Shown here in pieces: positions 34,188-43,010 of a stretch of DNA of 64,000 nt; the first letter of the stretch is position 1, and each line of letters starts with the position of its first letter. Both the position numbers and the translations under genes were made by a program. Origin of the DNA: RPQJ01 sp963777725. GTDB lineage: Bacteria > Pseudomonadota > Gammaproteobacteria > Steroidobacterales > Steroidobacteraceae. The stretch is taken from positions 95,066 to 159,065 of the forward strand of contig CAVZRR010000018.1 of assembly GCA_963777725.1 (NCBI GenBank), written 5' to 3'. Under the pieces are notes generated by a model. The model was not told the DNA's origin. It saw only the letters and a list, made by a program, of their open reading frames with translations, and did no database searches.

Positions 34188-35710
34188 ATGAATACAACAA
34201 TCTGGACCACATGTTCCTCAGACGGGACAGGGTCGGTCGGACGCCGGCTTGTCGTCTCGACCCTGGCCACAATTTTGCTGGCCGTGGGCGGTTGCGGTGA
34301 CGGAGACGGTGGCGCGAACGGCAACTCGCCTGCGAGCGGCGCCCCTCCAGCCGGATCGCCAGCGGGCGAACGCGGCAAGGTCCTGGTCCGTGTGATCGAC
34401 CCACTGGGGGAACCGGCCGCAGGGGCCCGGATCACGGCGTACGCGCTGGATGCCGGCGGCACCGTATGAAATGATGACCGACTCGACCGGGCGCGCCGAA
34501 CTCGACATGCCGCCGGGTCGCGTCGGAGGTCTTCGCTTCAGGGCCCGATTACAGCGGGGGTGTGGCGGAGACGACGTTGGGCGCCCGCACCCCGCTGGAA
34601 TTGACCATCCAGACCGCTCCCGCATTGCAATCGCCGCCCGCCGGTGGCGTCGGCGGCGCCTGGGTGCCGGACGGCGGCGTGAGTGCCGATGGCCGAACGC
34701 TGGAGCTCATGATCGATATTCTGAACGTCAGCGGCAGCAACTCCACTGAGGGCTGGGGCGACGATGTGCTCATCGAGGCCTGCGCTCCCAATCCAGCAAA
34801 CGACGCACCCACGGCTCGGGCCGACTGTGTGATCGGTCCGGACGGCTTCGACGCAGCCTACGCGGGCGTCGGCTCTGACAAGGCGGTGGAGCATTCCTGG
34901 TGGTCGAACGCTGGCCTGCACTTCGGCTCGTTCCAGGCCGTATTGCTCGTGGAGCAGAGCAGCGACTTCGCCACCGCCGACCCCGCCGACCGCCGTCTTT
35001 TCGCCGCGAAGTACTTCCTCAGCCAGGCCACGGATCGCGGCGCCGGCTTGCAGGGCGCGCTCTTCGGCGCATTTGCGGCGGATCAGACTTCGTCAGGTCG
35101 CCTGAGCGCGTTGCCGCAGAAGCCGGTCACGTTGTTTCCGGTGGAAAACCCCAAGCTCGTCACCAATGGCCGCGGCTATTCAGCGACGGTCGACTCGCTG
35201 AGCGTCCTGGAGGGTGGAGTGCCTGCACTGCTGCCCGCCATCGACCGCGCCGTGGATTTCTTCGCGCAGAACGCCGGGACGGGCGATCGCGCGATCGTCG
35301 TAATCACGAGTGGCGCCGACGAGACGTGCGGCACCCGGGCGGAATGCCTGCGCCGGCTCGAAGCCGTGGCGGCCAAGAGCAATGCGAATCGGGTCCGCAT
35401 CGTCACGGTTGGCGTGGCGACTGCGACGGGCGGCGTTGATCACGGCATGCTCGGCCTGCTGTCGCAGGCCTACGCGCACGGCGGCGCCACGTTCTGGCTC
35501 ACGGATCCGAACCAGATGGCTGCAGCCATGGCGGATGCCTATTCACTGCTCGGCGCCTACAAGCCGTTCGTCCGGGCGCGGTTCCGTATCGAGTCGCCGA
35601 CGGCCGGCGCATTCGCCTCTGGTCGCACGGTGCTCGGCCGGGTCAAATTCCTCGCCTGCCCATGGGACTGCGAGTTCGTGACCGTACCGTTCGCAGCGAA
35701 AATTCCTTGA
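34188..35710 (+). pseudogene. Lipoprotein with carboxypeptidase-regulatory-like and VWA-like regions, paralogue B (two frameshifts)
   Basis: Homologue of the 25374-26690 gene. It has a lipobox (AVGGC), the carboxypeptidase-regulatory-like domain (VLVRVIDPLGEPAAGARI), then a VWA-like half (SFQAVLLVEQSSDF, AIVVITSGADETC). The frame is broken at about 34464 and 34531, each consistent with one extra G; removing them restores a continuous protein of about 505 residues. A premature TGA appears at 34467-34469. The start with GAGAGG about eight bases upstream is good. The gene lies downstream of decamer array C, so both paralogues appear to be co-regulated. Confidence 0.8.
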
Positions 35711-35774
35711 CGTTTCCGTGGCATACCGGGGTGTGGCCAGCGCCCTCCCCGGTGCGCCCGCAGCCGGATCCACC

Positions 35775-35803
35775 TTGCGTCCGGGCGTCTTCGCTGGTAT
35801 AAA
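35775..35803 (+). promoter_or_regulatory. Probable sigma-70 promoter of rpmB-rpmG
   Basis: TTGCGT (35775-35780), 17-bp spacer, TATAAA (35798-35803). The rpmB start codon follows about 65 bp downstream. Confidence 0.7.
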
Positions 35804-35867
35804 ACGCGGCTCGTTTTCGCGGGTTCCGGTCCCATGGGCCGGCCCCACGCGCCTCAAGGATCAAGCC

Positions 35868-36104
35868 ATGTCCAAAGTCTGTCAGATCACCGGCAAGCGG
35901 CCGATGAGCGGGAACACCGTCTCGCACGCCAACAACCGGAAGCGCCGCCGCTTCCTGCCGAACCTGCACACCCAGCGTTTCTGGCTCGAGAGCGAGAAGC
36001 GGTGGGTCAGCCTCAAGGTTTCCGGCAACGGCATGCGCACCATCGACAAGAAGGGCGTCGAAGTCGTCGTCAACGAGCTGCGCGCCCAGGGCGTCAAGGT
36101 CTGA
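35868..36104 (+). CDS. rpmB: 50S ribosomal protein L28
   Basis: A 78-residue basic ribosomal protein of the large subunit, with the family opening SKVCQITGKRP and the NNRKRRRFLPN segment. The ATG at 35868 matches the usual L28 start; an open frame further upstream is untranslated leader. It is followed after 17 bp by rpmG in the order conserved across gammaproteobacteria. The non-Zn-binding form is present: only one Cys. Confidence 0.97.
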   Translation: MSKVCQITGKRPMSGNTVSHANNRKRRRFLPNLHTQRFWLESEKRWVSLKVSGNGMRTIDKKGVEVVVNELRAQGVKV

Positions 36105-36121
36105 GCGGGAGCACCTGAGCC

Positions 36122-36277
36122 ATGCGCGACAAGATCAAGCTGCTTTCCACGGCCGGCACCGGTCACTTCTACACGACGACCAAGAACAAGCGTCTCCACC
36201 CGGAGAAGCTCGAGGTCAAGAAATTCGACCCGAAGGCACGCAAGCACGTGACCTACAAGGAAGCCAAGATCAAGTAA
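36122..36277 (+). CDS. rpmG: 50S ribosomal protein L33
   Basis: A 51-residue large-subunit protein (MRDKIKLLSTAGTGHFY start, KKFDPKARKHV centre). Cysteines of the zinc-ribbon are absent, so this is the zinc-independent form. It lies directly after rpmB and is followed by an intrinsic terminator. It is too short to stand out among overlapping frames but is unmistakable by sequence. Confidence 0.97.
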   Translation: MRDKIKLLSTAGTGHFYTTTKNKRLHPEKLEVKKFDPKARKHVTYKEAKIK

Positions 36278-36302
36278 GGCTCCGCCGCCGCTTTGGTCCG
36301 CA

Positions 36303-36327
36303 GAAAAACCCGCTCCGGCGGGTTTTT
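36303..36327 (+). terminator. Intrinsic terminator of rpmB-rpmG
   Basis: Stem AAAAACCCGC with GCGGGTTTTT around the loop TCCG, followed by CTTTT on the plus strand. It lies 25 bp past the rpmG stop. Confidence 0.93.
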
Positions 36328-36336
36328 CTTTTCCTA

Positions 36337-36364
36337 CTATCCCCTATCCCCTATTCCCTATCCC
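36337..36364. repeat. CTATCCC heptamer array, locus 3
   Basis: Four CTATCCC-type units between the rpmG terminator and the mutM start codon, ending in CCCCTTC exactly as at the two ftsX loci. Confidence 0.75.
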
Positions 36365-36371
36365 CTTCCTC

Positions 36372-37187
36372 GTGCCCGAACTCCCCGAAGTCGAGACCAC
36401 CCGCCGTGGCATCCGTACCGCGCTGCGTGGGCACGCGATCACGGGATTCCTGCTGCGCGAGCCGCGCCTGCGCTGGCCGGTGGACCCTGCGCTCGTCCGC
36501 AGCCTGCCGGGCCAGCGCGTGATCGACGTGCGCCGCCGGGCCAAGTACCTGCTGATCGAACTCGAAGGGGGCACGCTGCTCGCGCACCTCGGCATGTCAG
36601 GCAGCCTGCGCGTGCTGCCCTCCAGCGCAGCGCTGCTGGCACACGACCACTACGACCTGCTGCTCGACTCCGGCCACTGCCTGCGCTTCAACGATCCACG
36701 CCGGTTCGGCAGCCTCCACTGGGTGCAGGGTGATCCAGGTGAGCACCCGTTGCTGGCCGGGCTCGGTCCCGAGCCGCTCGAAGCCGGGTTCGACGCGGAT
36801 TACCTCGCCGAGCGCGCCCGCGGCCGGCGCGTTGCGATCAAGCCGTTCCTGATGGACCAGCGCATCGTGGTCGGGGTGGGCAACATCTATGCATCGGAGG
36901 CGCTATTCCGTGCGGGCATCCATCCGCGCCGTGCGGCGGGACGGGTCAGCCGCGAGCGGCTTGGCCGGCTGGTGGCGGGCGTCCAGGCGGTGCTCGGCGA
37001 AGCGATCCGGCAGGGGGGTACGACGCTCCGCGACTACGTGAGCGCCGACGGCACGCCTGGGTATTTCCGCCAGAAGCTGTTCGTCTACGAGCGAGCTGGC
37101 GAGCCGTGCCGGACCTGCGGCAGCACGGTGCGCCAGGTCGTGCAGGGGCAGCGCTCGACCTATTTCTGCCCGTGCTGCCAACGCTAA
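36372..37187 (+). CDS. mutM: Formamidopyrimidine-DNA glycosylase
   Basis: A 271-residue bifunctional DNA glycosylase/lyase that removes 8-oxoguanine and formamidopyrimidines. The catalytic N-terminal PELPEVETTRRGI (Pro2, Glu3 after Met removal) is present, as are HLGMSG, the helix-two-turn-helix VGVGNIYASEALF and the C-terminal zinc finger Cys-x2-Cys, Cys-x2-Cys (CRTCG ... FCPCC). The start is a GTG at 36372 immediately after a heptamer array; no Shine-Dalgarno sequence is apparent unless the array itself serves. The order rpmB-rpmG-mutM is conserved in relatives. Confidence 0.96.
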   Translation: MPELPEVETTRRGIRTALRGHAITGFLLREPRLRWPVDPALVRSLPGQRVIDVRRRAKYLLIELEGGTLLAHLGMSGSLRVLPSSAALLAHDHYDLLLDSGHCLRFNDPRRFGSLHWVQGDPGEHPLLAGLGPEPLEAGFDADYLAERARGRRVAIKPFLMDQRIVVGVGNIYASEALFRAGIHPRRAAGRVSRERLGRLVAGVQAVLGEAIRQGGTTLRDYVSADGTPGYFRQKLFVYERAGEPCRTCGSTVRQVVQGQRSTYFCPCCQR

Positions 37188-37272
37188 CGGCTGGTTATGG
37201 CCTCAGACCGGACCGCCGGATTGCGGTGTGTCCCTTTGCGGCGCGGATTGCCGCCGCTCCATAATCGATGGC

Positions 37273-38475
37273 ATGGCTACTCAGGCACCGACCCGCATCC
37301 TGCTGGGCGTCACGGGCGGCATCGCCGCCTACAAGGGCGCCGAGCTGGTGCGCCGATTGCGCGACCGCGGCGCCGAGGTCCAGGTCGTGATGACCGCCGG
37401 CGCGCGGCAATTCGTCACGCCGCTCACGTTCCAGGCCCTGTCGGGCCGGCCAGTCCGCACCGACCTGTGGGACGAGGCCGCCGAAGCGGCGATGGGTCAC
37501 ATCGAACTCGCGCGCTGGGCCGACCAGGTGCTGATCGCGCCGGCCAGTGCCGATTTCCTGGCGCGGCTCGCGCACGGACTGGCCGATGACCTGCTGACGA
37601 CGCTGTGCCTGGCGACCGACGCGCCGCTCAGCGTGGCGCCGGCGATGAACCGACTGATGTGGGCCAATGCCGCCACGCAGGCCAACGTGGCGGTGCTGCG
37701 CTCCCGCGGCGTGACGGTGCTCGGCCCCGCCGAGGGCGACCAGGCCTGTGGCGAAACCGGCCCCGGCCGGATGCTCGAGCCCGCGGAGATTCTCGACGCG
37801 TTCGCGCCCCGGGGTGCAGGCAACCGCGTGCTGGCGGGGCTCAAGGTCATGATCACGGCTGGACCGACGCGGGAACGCATCGATCCGGTGCGTTTCATCA
37901 CCAACCGCAGCTCCGGCAAGATGGGTTTCGCCGTGGCCGAGGCTGCGCGCGAAGCCGGCGCGGAGGTGGTGCTCGTCAGCGGACCGGTCAACGTCGCGAC
38001 CCCGCCGGGCGTGCGCCGCGTCGACGTGGAGACGGCCGAGCAGATGATGAACGCCGTCAACGAGCACGTGGCCGACACCGACATCTTCATTGCGGCCGCG
38101 GCCGTCTCGGACTATCGCCCGGTGCAGTGCGCGTCGGAGAAGATCAAGAAGACCAGCGATTCGCTGACGCTCGCGCTGTCGCGGACGACCGACATCCTGG
38201 CGACGGTGGCTGCGCGCGCGCCGCGGCCGTTCGTCGTGGGTTTCGCGGCGGAGACGCAGAACGTCGAGCGCAATGCGCTCGCCAAGCTCGAAGGCAAGCG
38301 CCTCGACATGATCGCCGCGAACCAGGTGGGCGATAACCTGGCGTTCGACTGCGAGGACAACGCCCTCACCGTGTACTGGCCGGGCGGCCGGCAGGACCTG
38401 GGCCACGCGCCGAAGCGGCAGCTCGCCGCCGCGTTGGTGTCGTTGATTGCGGAACGTCGCGCGGCCGCACGATGA
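37273..38475 (+). CDS. coaBC: Bifunctional phosphopantothenoylcysteine decarboxylase/synthetase CoaBC
   Basis: A 400-residue bifunctional enzyme of CoA synthesis. The N-terminal FMN-binding decarboxylase (CoaC) shows GVTGGIAAYKGAELVRRL and the active-site His in MGHIELARW; PAMNRLMW is the family's PxMNxxMW. The C-terminal synthetase (CoaB) starts near residue 190 with ITAGPTRERIDPVRFITNRSSGKMG, and contains the catalytic KIKK. The ATG at 37273 was chosen because the frame upstream is unrelated. Its stop overlaps the dut start (ATGA). Confidence 0.96.
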   Translation: MATQAPTRILLGVTGGIAAYKGAELVRRLRDRGAEVQVVMTAGARQFVTPLTFQALSGRPVRTDLWDEAAEAAMGHIELARWADQVLIAPASADFLARLAHGLADDLLTTLCLATDAPLSVAPAMNRLMWANAATQANVAVLRSRGVTVLGPAEGDQACGETGPGRMLEPAEILDAFAPRGAGNRVLAGLKVMITAGPTRERIDPVRFITNRSSGKMGFAVAEAAREAGAEVVLVSGPVNVATPPGVRRVDVETAEQMMNAVNEHVADTDIFIAAAAVSDYRPVQCASEKIKKTSDSLTLALSRTTDILATVAARAPRPFVVGFAAETQNVERNALAKLEGKRLDMIAANQVGDNLAFDCEDNALTVYWPGGRQDLGHAPKRQLAAALVSLIAERRAAAR

Positions 38476-38945
38476 GTGATCCAACGGTTCGCCGCGCGTT
38501 GCAGGTGCGCGTCCTCGACCCACGCATCGGTCACGAGTTTCCGCTGCCGCACTACGCCACGCCCGGTTCCGCGGGCCTCGACCTGCGCGCCTGCCTCGAC
38601 GCGCCGCTGACGCTCGCGCCGGGGCAGACTGAACTGATCCCGACCGGCATCGCGATCCACCTCGATGATCCCGGGCTCGCGGCCGTGCTGCTGCCGCGCT
38701 CGGGGCTCGGCCACAAGCACGGCATCGTGCTCGGTAACCTGGTCGGGCTGATCGACTCCGATTACCAGGGCCAGGTGATGGTGTCGTGCTGGAATCGCGG
38801 CCAGGCGGCGTTCGCGATCGCGCCGGGCGAGCGGATCGCGCAGCTGGTGGTCGTACCCGTCGTGCAGGTCGAGTTCGAGATCGTCGAGCAGTTCACCGCG
38901 AGCCGGCGTGGCGCCGGCGGGTTCGGCAGCTCCGGGACTAGTTGA
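38472..38945 (+). CDS. dut: Deoxyuridine 5'-triphosphate nucleotidohydrolase
   Basis: A 157-residue trimeric dUTPase that hydrolyses dUTP to dUMP and pyrophosphate. Motif 1 ATPGSAGLDLRA, motif 2 PRSGLGHKHG, motif 3 GLIDSDYQGQ, motif 4 GERIAQLVV and the flexible C-terminal motif 5 RRGAGGFGSSG are all present. It is translationally coupled to coaBC and its 3' end overlaps the convergent DUF4124 gene by 8 bp. Confidence 0.97.
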   Translation: MSDPTVRRALQVRVLDPRIGHEFPLPHYATPGSAGLDLRACLDAPLTLAPGQTELIPTGIAIHLDDPGLAAVLLPRSGLGHKHGIVLGNLVGLIDSDYQGQVMVSCWNRGQAAFAIAPGERIAQLVVVPVVQVEFEIVEQFTASRRGAGGFGSSGTS

Positions 38946-39585
38946 TTCCCTTCAGTTCCTTGAAGCGCGCGATGTCCGACGCGAACTCCGTGCGCAGCCG
39001 TTCCTGTTCCGTCGTGTTCTTCGTCAGCTCCTGCTCGTAGACCTGCAGGCCGTTCACGGTATTGACGATCTCCTCGGCCAGGTGGTCGGGGAGCGGCTGC
39101 GCCTTCGGCGCGTCGCTGTAGGGCCGGAAACGCTGCACGTCGTTGATCAGCCGCGCCTCGCGCTCACGCAGGTTCGCGATGTACTGGCGCGTGACACGGT
39201 TCTGCTGCTCGAGCAGCTCGAGCCGCTGGTCGCGCAGGCGCTCGATGTCGGCCACCGAGATGTAGGTGGCGAGCAGCGTGCGGTCGCGTTGCGCTCCGGC
39301 CTTGGCGGCCTCCTCGGCAGCCTTCTGCTGGGCGACCTGCTCGAGCGAACGTCGCCCGGGGATCACGCGCACGACTCGTCCCGTACCGTCGAGCACCTCG
39401 ACGTCCTGGTCCAGGCACTTCTCCGGAATGGCCTGGCCGAAATGGCTCTGGCCATTCGCGTCGCGACAGCGATAGACCGCCTCGCCACTCGCGCTCTTGG
39501 TGGCAGCCAGCGTGGCCGGCGTCGCCGCGACCAGCAAAGCCATCACCAGGCTCGGGACTCGGTAGCGTTCGGGAAGGATCCACAT
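38938..39585 (-). CDS. DUF4124 domain protein, exported, coiled coil
   Basis: A 215-residue exported protein: signal peptide in residues 1-28, then a DUF4124 domain (AVYRCRDANGQSHFGQAIP, with two cysteines), then a long alpha-helical region (about 90-210) rich in Glu, Arg and Gln that is likely a coiled coil. DUF4124 proteins are common in beta- and gammaproteobacteria and uncharacterised; the domain resembles a small beta-hairpin module. The ATG at 39585 was chosen in preference to a GTG two codons upstream. It is convergent with dut. Confidence 0.87.
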   Translation of the reverse strand: MWILPERYRVPSLVMALLVAATPATLAATKSASGEAVYRCRDANGQSHFGQAIPEKCLDQDVEVLDGTGRVVRVIPGRRSLEQVAQQKAAEEAAKAGAQRDRTLLATYISVADIERLRDQRLELLEQQNRVTRQYIANLREREARLINDVQRFRPYSDAPKAQPLPDHLAEEIVNTVNGLQVYEQELTKNTTEQERLRTEFASDIARFKELKGIN

Positions 39586-39668
39586 GGGCACGGATTGTGC
39601 TCCTTGGTTACACGCCGAGCGTAATGCCGCGCGTCAGCTTTGTGAACTATGTCAAACCCGGCGCGGCC

Positions 39669-40301
39669 TTACACTCCATAACGGTTGCGGTAGGCGCGCA
39701 CGGCCTCGAACGCCGCCATCTCGCCAGCGGTCTCGAGGTGGGCCAGCAGGTCGCGCAGCCGCAGCACGCTGACGACCGGCAGGCCGAGGGATTCCTGGAC
39801 TTCCTGTACCGCGGAACGCTCCCCTTGGCCGCGCTCCTCGCGGTCCAGTGCGATCAGCACGCCGGCCGGAATCGCTCCCTGGGCGCGGATGATCTCGACC
39901 GACTCGCGGATCGCGGTGCCGGCCGTGATCACGTCGTCCACGATCAGCACCCGCCCCGCGAGCGGCGCACCGACGATCGTGCCGCCTTCGCCGTGGTCCT
40001 TCGCTTCCTTGCGGTTGAACGCGAACGGCAGGTTCCTGTGCTCGTGCTCCGCGAGCGCGGCCGCAGTCGTCGTGACGAGCGGAATGCCCTTGTAAGCCGG
40101 ACCGAACAGCATGTCGAACTCGACGCCCGACAGTGCCGCCGCCCGCGCGTAATAGCGACCGAGTCCCGCGATGGCGTGGCCGGTGTTGAACAGGCCGGCG
40201 TTGAAGAAGTACGGGCTCAGGCGGCCCGACTTGAGCTTGAACTCGCCGAAACGCAGCACGCCGAGCTCGAGGCACAGGCGAATGAAATCGGGTTGGTGCA
40301 T
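39669..40301 (-). CDS. pyrE: Orotate phosphoribosyltransferase
   Basis: A 210-residue transferase that makes orotidine monophosphate from orotate and PRPP in pyrimidine synthesis. It shows FKLKSGRLSPYFFNAG, the GPAYKGIPL loop, the FNRKEAKDHGEGG catalytic loop and the PRPP-binding LIVDDVITAGTA. It is divergent from xthA with only 24 bp between start codons, so the two promoters must overlap or reach into the coding regions. A TATACT element in that gap (40312-40317) could serve xthA. Confidence 0.97.
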   Translation of the reverse strand: MHQPDFIRLCLELGVLRFGEFKLKSGRLSPYFFNAGLFNTGHAIAGLGRYYARAAALSGVEFDMLFGPAYKGIPLVTTTAAALAEHEHRNLPFAFNRKEAKDHGEGGTIVGAPLAGRVLIVDDVITAGTAIRESVEIIRAQGAIPAGVLIALDREERGQGERSAVQEVQESLGLPVVSVLRLRDLLAHLETAGEMAAFEAVRAYRNRYGV

Positions 40302-40325
40302 GGGCGTACTTTATACTGCGCCGCC

Positions 40326-41093
40326 ATGCGCATCATCACGCTGAACGCGAACGGAATCCGCTCGGCGGCCCGCAAGGGCTTCTTCGATTGGCTCGCGGTG
40401 CAGGAGGCCGACGTGGTCTGCGTGCAGGAGACCAAGGCGCAGGTCGACCAGCTCGCCGATCCGGTTTTCCGTCCTCCGGGGTATCACAGCTACTACTGCG
40501 ACGCCGAGAAGAAGGGCTACAGCGGCGTGGCGATCTATTCGCGCGTCAAGCCACAGCAGGTCGTCACCGGCTTCGGTTCGCGGGAGTTCGATGCCGAGGG
40601 GCGCTATATCGAGGCGCAGTTCAAGGGATTGAGCGTCGTTTCCGTGTACCTTCCGTCCGGATCGTCGAGCGAGGAGCGACAACAGGCCAAGTTCCGCTTC
40701 CTCGAGCAGTTCATGCCGCACCTGCGCGCACTCAAGCGGCGCCGGCGCCAGTACGTGCTGTGCGGCGACTGGAACATCGCGCACAAGGAGATCGACCTGA
40801 AGAACTGGCGTTCGAACCAGAAGAACTCCGGCTTCCTGCCCGAGGAGCGCGCCTGGCTCGACGAGCTGTTCGGCGACGTCCGCTACGTGGACGGCTTCCG
40901 CGAGGTGAATGCCGAGCCCGAGCAGTACACCTGGTGGTCGAACCGCGGCCAGGCCTGGACGAAGAACGTGGGTTGGCGCATCGACTACGAAGTGCTGAGC
41001 CCCGGCTTGCGCGGCAGCGTGCTCGCCACCGACATCTACAAGGCGCAGCGGTTCTCGGATCACGCTCCGCTGACGGTCGACTACGACCTGTGA
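40326..41093 (+). CDS. xthA: Exodeoxyribonuclease III
   Basis: A 255-residue AP endonuclease and 3'-5' exonuclease of the endonuclease/exonuclease/phosphatase fold. Visible motifs are LNANGIRSAARKG, the metal-binding Glu in VQETKAQ, CGDWNIAHKEIDLKNW and the C-terminal FSDHAPL. It repairs abasic sites and oxidative DNA ends. The pairing pyrE-xthA is conserved in many gammaproteobacteria. Its stop overlaps the GTG start of the AmpG-like permease gene. Confidence 0.96.
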   Translation: MRIITLNANGIRSAARKGFFDWLAVQEADVVCVQETKAQVDQLADPVFRPPGYHSYYCDAEKKGYSGVAIYSRVKPQQVVTGFGSREFDAEGRYIEAQFKGLSVVSVYLPSGSSSEERQQAKFRFLEQFMPHLRALKRRRRQYVLCGDWNIAHKEIDLKNWRSNQKNSGFLPEERAWLDELFGDVRYVDGFREVNAEPEQYTWWSNRGQAWTKNVGWRIDYEVLSPGLRGSVLATDIYKAQRFSDHAPLTVDYDL

Positions 41094-42502
41094 GCAGCGC
41101 AACCACGCCGGCTGCGGACGCGGCTGCAACTCGCAAGCCGTGGTGGCGCGGCTGGCTCGAGGCGGCCGCCGCCTACAAGCACCCCCGCGTGCTGGCGATG
41201 CTGTTCCTCGGCTTCTCGGCCGGCCTGCCGTTCATGCTGGTGTTCTCGACGCTGTCGGCCTGGCTGCGCGAGGTGGGCGTCGAGCGTGCCACGATCGGCA
41301 TGCTGTCCTGGGTCGGCATCATCTACTCGATCAAGTTCTTCTGGGCGCCGGTCGTCGACCGGTTGCGGCTGCCGCTGTTCCACCGACTGCTGGGCCGAAG
41401 GCGCAGCTGGATGCTGCTGGCGCAGGCGGGCATCGCGGTGGGTCTGTTCAATATGGCGCACCTGAATCCCGTCGGGCACCTCGGCGCGATGGCTGCGCTC
41501 GCGCTGCTCGTCGCGTTCTCCTCGGCCACGCAGGACGTCGCCATCGACGCCTGGCGCATCGAGGCCGTGCCGCAATCCATGCAGGGTGTGATGGCGGCGG
41601 CCTACCAGCTTGGCTATCGCATTGCGATCATGGTGGCGAGTGCGGGGGCGCTGTGGATCGCGGCGGACTTCGGCTGGACCGCCGCATACACTGCGATGGC
41701 GGTCATGGTTGGTGTCGGTATCGTCACCACGCTGTTTATTCCCGAGCCGCAGCCGCGCGTGGCGCAGCAGACGCTGGCGCAGGAGCAGCGAGTCATTGAC
41801 TGGCTGGAGCGCAAGGCGCACTGGCCGGCCACGATGCAGCAGGCGGGTTCGTGGTTCGTGGGCGCCGTGGTCTGCCCGTTCGTGGACTTCTTCACGCGCT
41901 ACGGCAAGCGGCTCGCGGTGCTGATGCTCGCCTTCATCGCGAGCTACCGGCTCACCGACTTCACGATGGGCGTGATGGCGAACCCGTTCTACCTCGACGT
42001 CGGCTACACGCTGAAGGAGATTGCGGCCGTCGCGAAGGGCTACGGCGTGATCATGTCCATCCTCGGGACGATCCTGGGCGGCGTTGCGGTGGCGCGGCTC
42101 GGCACCGTGCGCTCGCTGGTGGTCGGCAGCCTGCTCGTGATCGGCTCGAACCTGCTGTTCATGACGCTCGCGTTCCAGGACGACCCGAACCTCGTCGGTC
42201 TCGCGGTGGTCATCAGTGCCGACAACCTCGCCATGGGCGTGGCGGGCACGGCGCTGATCGCCTACCTCTCGAGCCTGACGAGCGCCTCATACACCGCTAC
42301 GCAGTACGCGTTGTTCTCATCGATGTACGCGCTGCCCGGCAAGCTGCTGATGGGCACGTCCGGGTTCGTGGTGGACGCGGTCGGCTACCCGTGGTTCTTC
42401 GTCTACACGTCGTCGCTCGGCATCCCGGCGCTGGTGATGCTGTACTTCCTGTCGCGACCGGAAGCGAAGGCGCGAGCGCTGGCCGGGGCCGATACGCGCT
42501 GA
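41090..42502 (+). CDS. AmpG-like MFS permease
   Basis: A 470-residue major facilitator with about 12 membrane helices, close to AmpG (SLC33-like) permeases, which import muropeptides for cell-wall recycling. Family-typical segments are FLGFSAGLPFMLVFSTLSAWL, ATQDVAIDAWRIE and the later LTSASYTATQYALFSSMYALPGK. The GTG start at 41090 overlaps the xthA stop (GTGA); the open frame upstream only shadows xthA. A role in peptidoglycan recycling is likely from family membership, yet some members carry other substrates. Confidence 0.9.
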   Translation: MSSATTPAADAAATRKPWWRGWLEAAAAYKHPRVLAMLFLGFSAGLPFMLVFSTLSAWLREVGVERATIGMLSWVGIIYSIKFFWAPVVDRLRLPLFHRLLGRRRSWMLLAQAGIAVGLFNMAHLNPVGHLGAMAALALLVAFSSATQDVAIDAWRIEAVPQSMQGVMAAAYQLGYRIAIMVASAGALWIAADFGWTAAYTAMAVMVGVGIVTTLFIPEPQPRVAQQTLAQEQRVIDWLERKAHWPATMQQAGSWFVGAVVCPFVDFFTRYGKRLAVLMLAFIASYRLTDFTMGVMANPFYLDVGYTLKEIAAVAKGYGVIMSILGTILGGVAVARLGTVRSLVVGSLLVIGSNLLFMTLAFQDDPNLVGLAVVISADNLAMGVAGTALIAYLSSLTSASYTATQYALFSSMYALPGKLLMGTSGFVVDAVGYPWFFVYTSSLGIPALVMLYFLSRPEAKARALAGADTR

Positions 42503-42525
42503 GAGTCAGCTGCTAAAGCCAGTTC

Positions 42526-42942
42526 CTAAGGCCGCAGCTCTTTGCGTATGACCAACTTGAGCCCGGACCAAACCTCAGTGACGGCGCAGACCTTGACGTC
42601 CACGAAGCCCATCGGCAGCGCGACCTCGCGGATCCGGTCCTCCGTAATGTCCGTCGGGACTTTCGCGGACTTCTTGGGCCAGGACACCCAGACCATTGCA
42701 TCCGGTCTGATGTTCTTTCTGGCCTTCTGAAGTGCCTTGGTCAGGTCAACCAGGCCGGTGGCGAAGATGTGCGTGAGGTCGACGTCCGGGCTCATGGTCC
42801 GGGTGAAGGCCACTCGCTCGGGCAGTGGCTCGAGCAGGGACTGGTAGTCCGTCGGTTCTCCGAGTACGCACACCCGGGCACCAGGCTTGATGCCGAGCTT
42901 CTTCGACAGTGGGGTTCCCGAATAGCCAGCTGCAGCAGACAT
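42526..42942 (-). CDS. DUF3052 family protein
   Basis: A 138-residue protein matching the DUF3052 family: AGYSGTPLSKKLGIKPGARV at the N-terminus and a central DMAVWVSWPKKSA-type motif (here DAMVWVSWPKKSA). The family is uncharacterised, widespread, and often adjacent to regulators or transporters. No signal peptide or membrane segment is visible. It is convergent with the AmpG-like gene with 23 bp between them. Confidence 0.88.
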   Translation of the reverse strand: MSAAAGYSGTPLSKKLGIKPGARVCVLGEPTDYQSLLEPLPERVAFTRTMSPDVDLTHIFATGLVDLTKALQKARKNIRPDAMVWVSWPKKSAKVPTDITEDRIREVALPMGFVDVKVCAVTEVWSGLKLVIRKELRP

Positions 42943-43010
42943 TTTGTCTCCGATGCGGCGAGTCGCTCAGAGGCGGAGATGACGCAGCCGTCATCCCGCC
43001 ACAGGTGGCG

